This document shows, piece after piece, positions 1-7,384 of a stretch of 9,012 bases of DNA; positions within the stretch are counted from its first letter, which is position 1, and every line of letters begins with the position of its first letter. Origin of the DNA: an uncultured Pseudomonadota bacterium (GTDB taxonomy: Bacteria > SAR324 > NAC60-12); the NCBI GenBank assembly GCA_913056375.1, contig CAJXNF010000088.1, forward strand, positions 1 through 9,012, written 5' to 3'. The notes under the pieces were generated by a model. That model was not told the DNA's origin and made no database searches. It saw only the letters and a program-made list of their open reading frames with translations. The translations under genes and the position numbers were made by a program.

Positions 1-668
1 GCACCCGTGAGGGCCGATACTGGATTGAAGGAACAATTTCCCCAAAGTTTGATCCAGATTTCATCACGAATTTTTGTTTTTTGTGGTGCTTTCAAACCAC
101 CAGAGATCATCAAGGCAGAAAGGTGCTTCACTCGATCTGAAGGTTCTGAGGAGGGCTCTCCAAGAGTGAAGCGGTCGCCATCCAAGTGACGTATCAAGCC
201 CGGCTCAGCGATTTCACAAGCAGGGTAGACCACACATCCAATCGCCCGTTCAGGCCCAATCGTTTCCCAAATCACTCCTCCGGGATCCACCGATTGAAGA
301 GGCTGATCATCCAGTGAAGTTCCGCTTGCAGCCTTGTGAAAGTACCACCAAGGCAGGCCGTTGACAGCAGAAACTACTGCTGTTTCGGGTCCAAGCAGAG
401 GAATGAGATTTTGAGCAATTTTGGGGATGCCATGAGCTTTGACCGTTATAATGACAAAGTCTTGAGGGCCAAACTCATTTGGATTTTCACTAGCGGGAAG
501 ATGGTGTGTAGAAATTTGCCCATCTTTTTCGAAGCGCAACCCTTTTTCTTGGATTGCCTTTAGATGAGGTCCTCGGGCTACTAGAGATACTTCAGCACCT
601 GCTTGGTCAAGAGCTGAAGCGAGATAACCTCCAATTGCACCTGCGCCATAAATACAGATTTTGGTCAT
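1..668 (-). CDS. 2-dehydropantoate 2-reductase-like (ApbA/PanE family), C-terminus outside window
   Basis: NAD(P)H-dependent reductase of the ketopantoate reductase family, which reduces a 2-oxo acid to the 2-hydroxy acid in the cytoplasm. Translating the minus strand from ATG at 668 gives 222 residues with no stop, so the C-terminal part lies beyond position 1. The N-terminus is a Rossmann fold, MTKICIYGAGAIGGYL, with GAGAIG at residues 8-13. VTVKAHG (Lys77) and AVNGLP (Asn103) match the family's conserved Lys and Asn in the substrate/cofactor cleft. IKLWGNCSFNP carries Lys207 and Asn211, with the same four-residue spacing as the catalytic Lys and helper Asn of PanE. It starts 24 nt after the ligase stop, so it is probably co-transcribed. 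Its place in a catabolic cluster suggests a reductase for some other 2-oxo acid rather than housekeeping pantothenate synthesis. Family assignment is strong; the substrate is inferred and open. Confidence 0.87.
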   Translation of the reverse strand, partial: MTKICIYGAGAIGGYLASALDQAGAEVSLVARGPHLKAIQEKGLRFEKDGQISTHHLPASENPNEFGPQDFVIITVKAHGIPKIAQNLIPLLGPETAVVSAVNGLPWWYFHKAASGTSLDDQPLQSVDPGGVIWETIGPERAIGCVVYPACEIAEPGLIRHLDGDRFTLGEPSSEPSDRVKHLSALMISGGLKAPQKTKIRDEIWIKLWGNCSFNPVSALTG

Positions 669-692
669 TATAATTTTCCCATGACCTTCAAA

Positions 693-2192
693 TTAGTCTT
701 CCAATCCAAGTTTTTTGGCGAGGCCAATGCGCTGTAGTTTGCCAGTTGCGCCCTTCGGAATTTCATCCACAAAGACGATGTGTTTTGGGATTTTAAATTT
801 TGCTAAGTGCTCTCCGGCGTATTTGCGTAACTGTCCAGCATCCATTGATTTTCCATCAACCATGACGATAGCAGCACCAATTTCCTCTCCCAACATTTTA
901 TCTGCAACAGCGAAGGTCACTACTTGCTGGATATCTGGGTGCTCCATCAAGACATTGTCAACTTCCAATGGAGAGATCTTTTCACCCCCTCTGTTGATGA
1001 TTTCTTTCAAACGGCCTGTAATCTTCAAATAGCCATCTTGGTCAAACAAACCCTGGTCACCGGTTCGGAACCATCCATTCGTAAAGCTGGAGGCGTTTGC
1101 AGCGTCATTGTTTTCATAGCCCGGTGTAACGTTCTCACCTCGAATGCAGACCTCTCCTTCTTCACCAGCTGAGAGCTGATTGCCTGATGAATCCATGATG
1201 CATACTTCTGGAGAGGTGACTATTCCTACGAAACCGGCTTTCTGTTTTCCCAACTCCAGTGGGTTTGAAGTCATTTGATGAGCGGCTTCCGTCATTCCAT
1301 AAGCTTCAATGACAGGACAGCCAAAGACATCATTCAATTCACCGAAGACGGCAGGAGGCAATGATGCTGAAGAAGACCGCAGGAAGCGTAACCCTAAAGC
1401 CCTTGCAGCTTCAGGTTGTTTTTGCGCTCTGAGTAAAATGGTTTGGTGCATCGTGGGTACACCCGAATACCACGAGATTTTTTCTTCCTTGGCTAGTTCA
1501 AGAAATTTCATTGCATTGAAGCCACTGGAACAGCAAACAGAAGCACCTTGAGACATGCTGGTAGCCAAGACGGCAATCAGGCCATGAATATGAAACAGGG
1601 GCATAATATTCAGGCAATGGTCTGTAGCTTTTAATTCCAGACTCGCAGAGATATTTCTTGTGGATGCCAGGATGTTTCTTTGGAGCAAGGGGACAACTTT
1701 GGGACGCGAGGTAGTCCCAGATGTGTGAAGAACGAGCGCTTCGTGATCAAGACTAGATGGATGAATCTCTGCTTCTGATTGAAAAAGCTCAAACGACCCA
1801 GCTGGACTGCCGGAGTGAACCTTTGCTTCCACAACAGGAATTGAGAGATCAGCAGCCGCAGCCCGAACAGGATTTGTGCTGTTTTCCTCGACAATCACTA
1901 GGCCAGGTTTCAGATCTTCGAGATAAAATGCGTATTCACTCTGTTTGTAAGTTGGATTCAAAGGTGCGGCGGACATGTAGCTGGCAACGGCTAGGAATGC
2001 TGAAGCCATTTCAGGCCCATTCGGGAGGACAATCGCTACTCTATCAGAATTAGTGAGGCCTTGTGAGGCTAGTTGTCTTCCGATTTTGTCACAGTGGCTT
2101 CGTAAGGCCTGATAACTTAGTGATGGTCGATTTGGGGCACTAATGGCAATTGCTTCAGCGCCTCCTGCATCGATGATGGATCTAATCGTCAC
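693..2192 (-). CDS. Acyl-CoA synthetase (AMP-forming), oxalyl-CoA synthetase/AAE3-Pcs60-like
   Basis: 499-residue ANL-superfamily adenylating enzyme that activates a carboxylic acid through an acyl-AMP to the CoA thioester. Visible motifs: phosphate loop LHTSGTTSRPK (155-165), PLFHIHGL (198-205), A5 motif YGMTEA (298-303), WFRTGD (374-379), hinge ITGRLKEIINRGGEKI (391-406), and PKGATGKLQR (479-488) with the catalytic Lys485. The run AAHQMTSNP just after YGMTE, plus RGENVTPGY, resembles the AAE3/Pcs60 branch, whose characterised plant and yeast members make oxalyl-CoA. That makes oxalate or another short dicarboxylate a candidate substrate, but this is homology from memory. Length is typical and intact. 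The start is GTG at 2192, supported by AAGGA about 8 nt upstream; no better ATG exists nearby. It follows the FAH gene by 43 nt and precedes the reductase by 24 nt. Confidence 0.9.
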   Translation of the reverse strand: MTIRSIIDAGGAEAIAISAPNRPSLSYQALRSHCDKIGRQLASQGLTNSDRVAIVLPNGPEMASAFLAVASYMSAAPLNPTYKQSEYAFYLEDLKPGLVIVEENSTNPVRAAAADLSIPVVEAKVHSGSPAGSFELFQSEAEIHPSSLDHEALVLHTSGTTSRPKVVPLLQRNILASTRNISASLELKATDHCLNIMPLFHIHGLIAVLATSMSQGASVCCSSGFNAMKFLELAKEEKISWYSGVPTMHQTILLRAQKQPEAARALGLRFLRSSSASLPPAVFGELNDVFGCPVIEAYGMTEAAHQMTSNPLELGKQKAGFVGIVTSPEVCIMDSSGNQLSAGEEGEVCIRGENVTPGYENNDAANASSFTNGWFRTGDQGLFDQDGYLKITGRLKEIINRGGEKISPLEVDNVLMEHPDIQQVVTFAVADKMLGEEIGAAIVMVDGKSMDAGQLRKYAGEHLAKFKIPKHIVFVDEIPKGATGKLQRIGLAKKLGLED

Positions 2193-2235
2193 GGTTCTGT
2201 CCTTCTTTCAACTACTTGTTTTTCCTAGTGTTGTT

Positions 2236-2922
2236 TTAAATGACTTCGATGGTCATAGTCCCTAGGTTTTCAATTTCACACTCCATTTTATCACCTCGTT
2301 GAATGGGCCCGACACCCGCAGGAGTACCCGACATGATCAAATCTCCCCCTGCGATATCATAAAATCTTGAGAGGTATGCGATCATTTCCGGTACTTTCCA
2401 AATCATTTGATTTAGATCACCATCCTGCTTGATCTCACCATTGACCTTAAGGCAGATCCGACCTTGATCCAAGTGTCCGGTTTCACTTGCGGGAACCAGC
2501 TCGCTCATCGGGGCAGATTTTTCAAAGGATTTTCCGACCTCCCAAGGTCTGCCTAGTTTTTTGGCTTCTCCTTGCAGGTCGCGCCGAGTCATGTCTAACC
2601 CTAGTCCATACCCGTAAACATGCTCGAGTGCGTTTTCCAGACTAATGTCAGCACCCCCACTCTTCAGAGCTACCACCAGCTCCATTTCATGATGCACATC
2701 ACTAGTTTGTGGTGGATAGGGAAATGTTCCTGAAGTGTCTACGTTTTGGGCATTCTTCTGGAAGAAAAAAGGCGGCTCCTTGTTGGGGTCATGACCCATC
2801 TCAATTGCATGATCGGCATAGTTGCGGCCAATGCAATAAATCCTGCGGACAGGAAATGACTCATTGGAACCGCGAATGGGTAGGCAAACTTGTGGGGCGG
2901 GATCAATTACAAACTTTGTCAT
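2236..2922 (-). CDS. Fumarylacetoacetate hydrolase (FAH) family protein, acylpyruvase/fumarylpyruvate hydrolase-like
   Basis: 228-residue metal-dependent C-C bond hydrolase or decarboxylase of the short FAH family, which includes fumarylpyruvate hydrolase, acylpyruvase and oxaloacetate decarboxylase-type enzymes. Residues 28-38 (IYCIGRNYADH) are the family's N-terminal strand motif. VHHEMEL supplies the first two metal ligands, Glu79 and Glu81, and GLGLDMTRRDLQ the third, Asp110. The lid and substrate region EAKKLGRPWEVGKSF follows, and the C-terminal SGTPAGVGP motif is present. Length is normal for single-domain bacterial members such as E. coli YcgM. The start is ATG at 2922 with AAGGA about 9 nt upstream. 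It lies 42 nt after permease B and in the same orientation, so the transporter probably feeds this enzyme. The family is very secure. Substrate choice among acylpyruvates, oxaloacetate and similar compounds cannot be decided here. Confidence 0.9.
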   Translation of the reverse strand: MTKFVIDPAPQVCLPIRGSNESFPVRRIYCIGRNYADHAIEMGHDPNKEPPFFFQKNAQNVDTSGTFPYPPQTSDVHHEMELVVALKSGGADISLENALEHVYGYGLGLDMTRRDLQGEAKKLGRPWEVGKSFEKSAPMSELVPASETGHLDQGRICLKVNGEIKQDGDLNQMIWKVPEMIAYLSRFYDIAGGDLIMSGTPAGVGPIQRGDKMECEIENLGTMTIEVI

Positions 2923-2964
2923 TGTCTAATTTCCTTCATTTGATGAAAAATGTGCGAACCCGAG

Positions 2965-3723
2965 TCAGGCAGCACGTCGTGAAGCATAGTACGAAACTCG
3001 CTTTTCCAAGTAAGCGAGGATTTCAGCGAGGATGAAAGCAAGGGAGAAGAGGACAATCAAAACAGCCCAAAAATGCTTCATCAAAAAGTTCGATGAGTAA
3101 AGCTCGAAGAGTGCACCAAAGCCGACGATTGAGATCAAAAGTTGTCCAATGATCACCCCCTTGACCGCACGAATAAATCCAATCCGAACTCCTCCCAAAA
3201 TTTCTGGAAGAGCTGCCCAAAAATAAATTTTGAAAAAAGCATCCTTTGGAGTGGCTCCGAACGAATGAGCCATCTCTACCAACGAACGATTGATTTGCAT
3301 CACACCGGCTCGAGCATTCAGAACGATGATCCAAATCGCAAAAAGTGCTGTGGTGATCACGATCGCTTGCAATCCAAAGCCGAAGAGGACCATCAAGACG
3401 GGAACGAGTGCTGTTAAAGGAGCACTCAAAAACATATTCACCCAAGGAAGCAGCAGTTCATCCACCAGACGGTTTTTGCCCATCAGGATCCCCAAGGGAA
3501 TGCCAATGACAATCGCAGAAACAGTTCCTAGCAGAAACGCATACCCCGTGTCTGATAAGGCTGTTAAAAAAACTTTGGTTGTGCTGATTTCCAGCAAAGT
3601 GACGAAAATGTCCGATAGAGCTGGGATGAAAAATGTGATTTGCAATCTACCGACAATTTCCCAGAGCAGTCCCCACAAAATGAGTGAAGACATCTGCGGT
3701 AATTCATATCCAAAAAGCTTCAT
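2965..3723 (-). CDS. ABC transporter permease B, NitT/TauT-type (BPD_transp_1)
   Basis: 252-residue inner-membrane permease of a binding-protein-dependent importer. Hydrophobic stretches suggest about six membrane helices. The cytoplasmic coupling (EAA) loop lies at about residues 150-182, EMAHSFGATPKDAFFKIY followed by the usual LPEILGGVRIG, and docks on the ATPase. Length matches SsuC/TauC/NrtB-type permeases (about 250-280). It starts at ATG 3723, only 7 nt after the ATPase TGA stop, indicating translational coupling. It differs clearly from permease A (only scattered identity by eye), so the membrane channel is probably a heterodimer rather than the homodimer typical of Tau and Ssu systems. 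Substrate unknown. Confidence 0.9.
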   Translation of the reverse strand: MKLFGYELPQMSSLILWGLLWEIVGRLQITFFIPALSDIFVTLLEISTTKVFLTALSDTGYAFLLGTVSAIVIGIPLGILMGKNRLVDELLLPWVNMFLSAPLTALVPVLMVLFGFGLQAIVITTALFAIWIIVLNARAGVMQINRSLVEMAHSFGATPKDAFFKIYFWAALPEILGGVRIGFIRAVKGVIIGQLLISIVGFGALFELYSSNFLMKHFWAVLIVLFSLAFILAEILAYLEKRVSYYASRRAA

Positions 3724-3730
3724 CTGATTT

Positions 3731-4507
3731 TCATTCCACGTAGGTTCTTAGTGAAGCCCAGATTTTATCAACGATGTCCAAATACTCAGCATCTCTGCGG
3801 ATGCTATCCTTGTCTTTATTCCGAAAACCAGTTGGTCTGATGATCTCTGAAACACGGCTGGGGCGAGGTAAGAGGATCGCAATTTGATCAGAAACGTAGA
3901 CGGCTTCTTCGATGGAGTGGGTCACAAACAAGAAGGTCTTGTTTTCGTTTTGAACCAAGCTCAACAGATCTTCCTGGAACTTTCTTCTGGTCTGTTCGTC
4001 AACGGCAGAGAATGGTTCATCCATCAGCAAGACTTGAGCATCTACACTGAGTGCTCTAGCTAGTCCAACTCGTTGACGCATACCCCCTGAAAGCTCATGT
4101 GGATAGCTTTGTTCAAAGCCACTTAGCCCCACGTCCTTGATATACTTTACAGCTATCTCCTCTCTCTGAGGTTTGGGAACTCCTCTCAATTCTAGCCCGA
4201 AAGCCACGTTGCGCAAAACTGTGGCCCATGGTAGCAAGGCAAAATCTTGAAAGACAAAGGCTCGATCAGGTCCCGGGCCAGTCACAGGTTTGCCATTTAC
4301 CAAAACCTCACCACTGGTCGCTGGAATCAGACCAGCGATGATTTTTAGCAAAGTTGTTTTGCCACAACCCGAAGGACCCAGAAGAGAGGTGAGTTGTCCT
4401 TTCGGGAACTGTAGGGTCAGATCACGAAGCGCTTCAACATCTCCATAATTTTTAAAAACATTCCTTACCTCTACGGCATTTTCAGAGATCTGCTTCGTTT
4501 CACTCAT
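3731..4507 (-). CDS. ABC transporter ATP-binding protein, NitT/TauT-type
   Basis: 258-residue cytoplasmic ATPase that powers the importer. All nucleotide-binding motifs are intact: Walker A GPSGCGKT (44-51), Q-loop Gln87 in VFQDFALLPW, signature LSGGMRQR (139-146), Walker B VLLMDEP (159-165) with Glu164, and the H-loop His197 in VTHSIEEA. The VFQDFALLPW and SIEEAVYVSD phrases are typical of the nitrate/sulfonate/taurine ATPase group. The start is ATG at 4507, with a GGAG-type site about 10 nt upstream. It sits 17 nt after permease A and 7 nt before permease B, so all components are made from one message. The protein shows no sign of damage. Confidence 0.95.
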   Translation of the reverse strand: MSETKQISENAVEVRNVFKNYGDVEALRDLTLQFPKGQLTSLLGPSGCGKTTLLKIIAGLIPATSGEVLVNGKPVTGPGPDRAFVFQDFALLPWATVLRNVAFGLELRGVPKPQREEIAVKYIKDVGLSGFEQSYPHELSGGMRQRVGLARALSVDAQVLLMDEPFSAVDEQTRRKFQEDLLSLVQNENKTFLFVTHSIEEAVYVSDQIAILLPRPSRVSEIIRPTGFRNKDKDSIRRDAEYLDIVDKIWASLRTYVE

Positions 4508-4524
4508 TTAATAGGCTCCATGGT

Positions 4525-5286
4525 TCATTCCGAAGCATAGCCTCTGTTGAGGCCTCCGAATAAGAAACGTTCCAATTTTTCCAGCAGGTTCAGAAAGACA
4601 ACTGCTAGGACTATGATCGAAAAGATCGCAGCGTACATACTTGGATAATCTGCAATCGAACGACTGTAGGTGATGATGTCACCGACTCCAGTCGGAGTAA
4701 TCTTTAATTCTGCGAGGATAGCTCCAATGAACCCAGCGGAGATGCCTAGGCGAAGGCCGGCAAAAATAATTGGCGATGCGGCGGGGAGTACAATCTTCAA
4801 AACAATATCGCTTCGGGTTCCGAGAAATGCCAACCCCATCTCCTTGATGGAGGCTGGGGTGTTGCGCACAGCACCACCTGTATTCAGCGCAATTACCGGC
4901 ATTGCCATGATGCAGAAAACAAATACCTTTGAAGTCAGCCCAATCCCATAAGCCATCACCAACAAAGGGATTAGCGCAGCAAGAGGAGCAGTCTGCATCA
5001 CTACAAAAATGGGAGAGACGAGCCAATCGAGCTTACGGTTCAGTCCTATGAAAAGTCCGATTCCAATTCCAAAGAAACCTGAAATCAGAATTCCAACTAC
5101 TAAAGGTCTTAGGGTTTCCCCATAAGCAGTAAAAAGGGTTCCATCCCAGATCAAAATTGCCAGCGCTGTCATGGATTCAAGGAAGGTTGGAAAGGCAAAG
5201 CTAACTGGAATCCTACCAGCAACTTCCCAGGCTCCAAAAACAAAGAATGCGGATAACAATTTCAACAGATTCGATCTACTCAACAT
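4525..5286 (-). CDS. ABC transporter permease A, NitT/TauT-type (BPD_transp_1)
   Basis: Inner-membrane permease of about 253 residues with several hydrophobic helices. Its cytoplasmic EAA loop (EMGLAFLGTRSDIVLKIVLP, then ASPIIFAGLRLG) lies at about residues 149-181. The open frame extends upstream to a TTG at 5313, but nothing like a ribosome site precedes that codon. ATG 5286 has a GAAGG-type sequence, though at a short spacing of about 4 nt, and gives an N-terminus (MLSRSNLLKLLS) that leads directly into the first membrane helix, so I prefer 5286. It follows the binding-protein gene after a 117-nt gap that contains a hairpin, and is 17 nt from the ATPase gene. It is paired with the diverged permease B in the same operon. 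Substrate unknown. Confidence 0.9.
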   Translation of the reverse strand: MLSRSNLLKLLSAFFVFGAWEVAGRIPVSFAFPTFLESMTALAILIWDGTLFTAYGETLRPLVVGILISGFFGIGIGLFIGLNRKLDWLVSPIFVVMQTAPLAALIPLLVMAYGIGLTSKVFVFCIMAMPVIALNTGGAVRNTPASIKEMGLAFLGTRSDIVLKIVLPAASPIIFAGLRLGISAGFIGAILAELKITPTGVGDIITYSRSIADYPSMYAAIFSIIVLAVVFLNLLEKLERFLFGGLNRGYASE

Positions 5287-5368
5287 GAAGCCTTCATTCA
5301 GCAATAGATTCAAAGGTTCTGTTGATGAGTTGTTTCATTTTGATTGAACAATATTCGGAGATTTTGAG

Positions 5369-5392
5369 GCCGCTGCCAAAGGAGACAGCGGC
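5369..5392 (-). other. Intercistronic hairpin after the binding-protein gene
   Basis: Perfect 7-bp inverted repeat GCCGCTG (5369-5375) / CAGCGGC (5386-5392) with a 10-nt loop, in the gap between the binding protein and permease A. No T-run follows on the minus strand, so it is a poor intrinsic terminator. By analogy with other binding-protein operons it could protect the 3' end of the upstream message, allowing more binding protein than permease. That role is inference. Confidence 0.5.
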
Positions 5393-5403
5393 TTTGAATG
5401 AGG

Positions 5404-6377
5404 TTACTTAGCGGCTTTGTTCAGGGGTTCCATATACCAGAAATCATTGATGTTCAATGAACCTGCATCGCCTTGGAGTTGGCCTGCTTTGGAATACCAT
5501 TCCATATCGGCTTTGGCTGCCTTCATCCCACCACCGTTGGCATCATAGAGTCCACCCGCAACGGCATCCGTGTAAAATTGATCCAAATTGCCAAGCACCT
5601 CTTTTGGTAATTGCCCAATCGGTCCATCTGGATTGGTCTCTCGACTGATAATGGTTGGATCCTTCATCATGTCTTGGTAAACGCTGACAAGGGCACCCAC
5701 AAAGATGTCAACATCCTTGCTGTTGGCTTTGATCCAATTGAGATTTGCAAAGAGCGCTTCGTCGCTTGCATCAACTTCAAACATTGGTAACACATTGAAA
5801 TTGTTACCATGAAGCTTCACGAGTTTATTCTTATTGGACAAGTCCACAATGGTTGCGTCAGTTTGCCCAGCAATTAGCGCTGCAATCCGATTAGCTGAAC
5901 CCGGAACATAGGAACGCTTGCCGAACTTCATGTTGAGACGATCCTCGATCACGTTGGCAATGGACTCCGTACCTCCACCCCGTGAGTGGAGCATAATGGG
6001 CTCACCATTCAAATCCTCGAGTTTTGAATATTTTTTGGAGGTGACAGGAAAGAACTTTAGCTTGGACAATTGGAAGATGATTCGGACTGGAGCCTTGGAT
6101 CGCTGCATCACAGAGTATGGAGTTCCAAATCCAATGTCCATTTGACCACTGAGGATCGCTTGAATTGCCAATTCCTCATCAGAAAAAGCTGTCCATCGTA
6201 GTCCAGACCATTTTTCTGGGCTCGATCTAGAGCTACAAAGAAGGCAGCTAATTCATCTGATGGTGTTTCAGCTAGCGCAATCCTAATCTTATTGGCCTGA
6301 GCTGGGCCTGCAAAAACAATCAACATGGCCAGCAGCGTACCGAGAATCACGCCGATGGTACTTTTCGTTACTCGCAT
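5404..6377 (-). pseudogene. ABC transporter substrate-binding protein, NitT/TauT (NMT1/SsuA-like), frameshifted as sequenced
   Basis: Secreted solute-binding protein of the importer, in two reading frames. The start is ATG 6377 with an excellent AGGAGG site about 7 nt upstream. A signal peptide follows: basic MRVTKS, a hydrophobic core, and AQA at 26-28 before NKIRIALAE. This frame is good up to NGLDYDG (near 6190-6205), then becomes nonsense ending at 6108. The continuation, SDEELAIQAILSGQMDIGFG onward to the stop at 5404, is one frame over. It has the hallmark SGQ.D.GFGTPY and a later GGGTES anion-loop-like segment. Restoring one base in 6183-6200 joins both halves into about 324 residues, the normal length. 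It is a candidate sequencing error at the A5 run 6183-6187 or a fresh inactivating mutation, because both halves otherwise look undamaged. Confidence 0.85.
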
Positions 6378-6470
6378 AATTCCTCCTCCTGTTTTGAACA
6401 AAAGCAAAGAGGCCAACCACCAATTCAGGTTGACTCAAAAATTTTTCCGGCCGAGCGAAACACAATAGAT

Positions 6471-6478
6471 GAACGTTC
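6471..6478. repeat. GAACGTTC palindrome in the divergent control region
   Basis: Perfect 8-bp palindrome about 95 bp upstream of the binding-protein start. It is a possible protein-binding half-site pair, but short palindromes of this size also occur by chance. Confidence 0.2.
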
Positions 6479-6510
6479 GACTTAAACCACCGGCAAAACT
6501 TTTTTCATGA

Positions 6511-6560
6511 TTGATCTGATTGGTCAAACTCTTTTTAAAGATTGGTTAAAGATTGGTTAA
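6511..6560. promoter_or_regulatory. Operator-like repeat cluster (3 x GATTGGTYAA)
   Basis: Three direct copies of GATTGGTYAA lie at 6518-6527, 6540-6549 and 6551-6560, spaced 22 and 11 bp, that is two turns and one turn of the helix, so all face the same side. The last two form an 11-bp tandem repeat AAAGATTGGTT at 6537-6558. The first copy also belongs to an imperfect palindrome, TTGATC-N5-GGTCAA (6511-6527). A near-inverted copy, CTTAAACCA, sits at 6481-6489. TGGT/ACCA cores are common in FadR-type GntR operators. The cluster lies between the divergent binding-protein operon and the GntR gene, so autoregulation plus operon control is the natural inference. Confidence 0.55.
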
Positions 6561-6564
6561 GATA

Positions 6565-6593
6565 TTGACGTCAGACTTTGAACTGTGCAATAA
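6565..6593 (+). promoter_or_regulatory. Possible promoter for the GntR gene
   Basis: TTGACG (6565-6570) is a good -35 match, but the hexamer 17 nt further (CAATAA, 6588-6593) is a poor -10. An alternative -10, TAATAT, lies at 6604-6609 with no well-spaced -35. The -35 overlaps a TGACGTCA palindrome (6566-6573) and directly abuts the GATTGGTYAA repeats, so a repressor bound there would block it. Weak call. Confidence 0.25.
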
Positions 6594-6633
6594 CGTCTTC
6601 CATTAATATTTTCTCAAACATAAAGGAGAATCT

Positions 6634-7314
6634 TTGTCGTCTGCAGATGGTGCTCTCATTCAATTGAAGGCCTGGTTATCCCAAAGCAATTTGCCAAAGG
6701 ACGGTAGATTGCCTCCTGAGAGAGAGTTTGCTGACCTGCTGGGTGTGTCCAGAGGAGATCTGCGCAAAGCGCTAGCGACTCTTGAAAAAAATGGAGAACT
6801 GTGGCGAAGAGTTGGTAAGGGAACTTTTTTTGGTGCGAAACCAATCGATGAATTATCTGTTGTTGGTCGGGTTGCTGAACAATCTAACCCAATGGAGGTG
6901 ATGAGTGCGAGAATATTGATCGAACCCTTGCTCGCTCGACAGGCCGCAATCAATGCGACAGGTTATCATATTGATGACTTGGAGCGCTGCCTGGTTGCAC
7001 AACGGCAGGCTGTGACTTGGCGTCAATACGAAAATGCGGACAATCGCCTGCATCGCACCATTGCAGAGGCTTCTCGAAATACGGTTTTGTTGGCACTTTT
7101 CGATCAATTGAATGCAATCCGGCGTGCTGTGGTTTGGGGACGACTCCGAAGTCAAACATCTGTCCCACCTGATGATCATCATAGTTTTGCACAACACGAT
7201 GCGATAGTTCGAGCAATCCGCGAAAGAGATCAAGAGAATGCTGCCGCAATCATGAAAACGCATCTTGAGGAGGTCAGAGACGGCTTGATCAGGGCAAAAC
7301 CGAATGCAGTGTAA
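6634..7314 (+). CDS. GntR-family transcriptional regulator, FadR/FCD subfamily
   Basis: 226-residue DNA-binding regulator. Residues about 6-69 form the winged helix-turn-helix: GRLPPEREFADLLGVSR, then LRKALATLEKNGELWRRVGKGTFF. Residues about 85-220 are the all-helical FCD ligand domain. Candidate metal/ligand residues Asp136, His140, His188 and His210 sit where this family has its Asp plus three His set, with RILIEP (R93/E97) as the usual domain opening. The start is TTG at 6634, preceded by AAGGAG at a 7-8 nt spacing; no in-frame ATG is available. It is divergent from the transporter/catabolic operon across a 256-bp control region with operator-like repeats. It therefore probably represses that operon and senses its substrate or an intermediate. 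Ligand unknown. Confidence 0.9.
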   Translation: MSSADGALIQLKAWLSQSNLPKDGRLPPEREFADLLGVSRGDLRKALATLEKNGELWRRVGKGTFFGAKPIDELSVVGRVAEQSNPMEVMSARILIEPLLARQAAINATGYHIDDLERCLVAQRQAVTWRQYENADNRLHRTIAEASRNTVLLALFDQLNAIRRAVVWGRLRSQTSVPPDDHHSFAQHDAIVRAIRERDQENAAAIMKTHLEEVRDGLIRAKPNAV

Positions 7315-7384
7315 AGTTCAAATAAGGCATTTCAACTAGCAGTGTTTTCCAAGGAATCAAACAAACTATTGGGAATAAATTTAA

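Noticed and set aside
5287..5313. TTG 5313 as the start of permease A
   Set aside because: No ribosome site precedes it, and ATG 5286 gives a more typical permease N-terminus with a nearby purine-rich site.
5369..5392. Hairpin as a true operon-ending terminator
   Set aside because: No U-tract follows on the minus strand, and the ABC genes downstream obviously belong with the binding protein.
6378..6416. Upstream start at 6416 for the binding protein (adds 13 residues)
   Set aside because: The AGGAGG site lies inside that extension and correctly positions ATG 6377, which begins a standard signal peptide.
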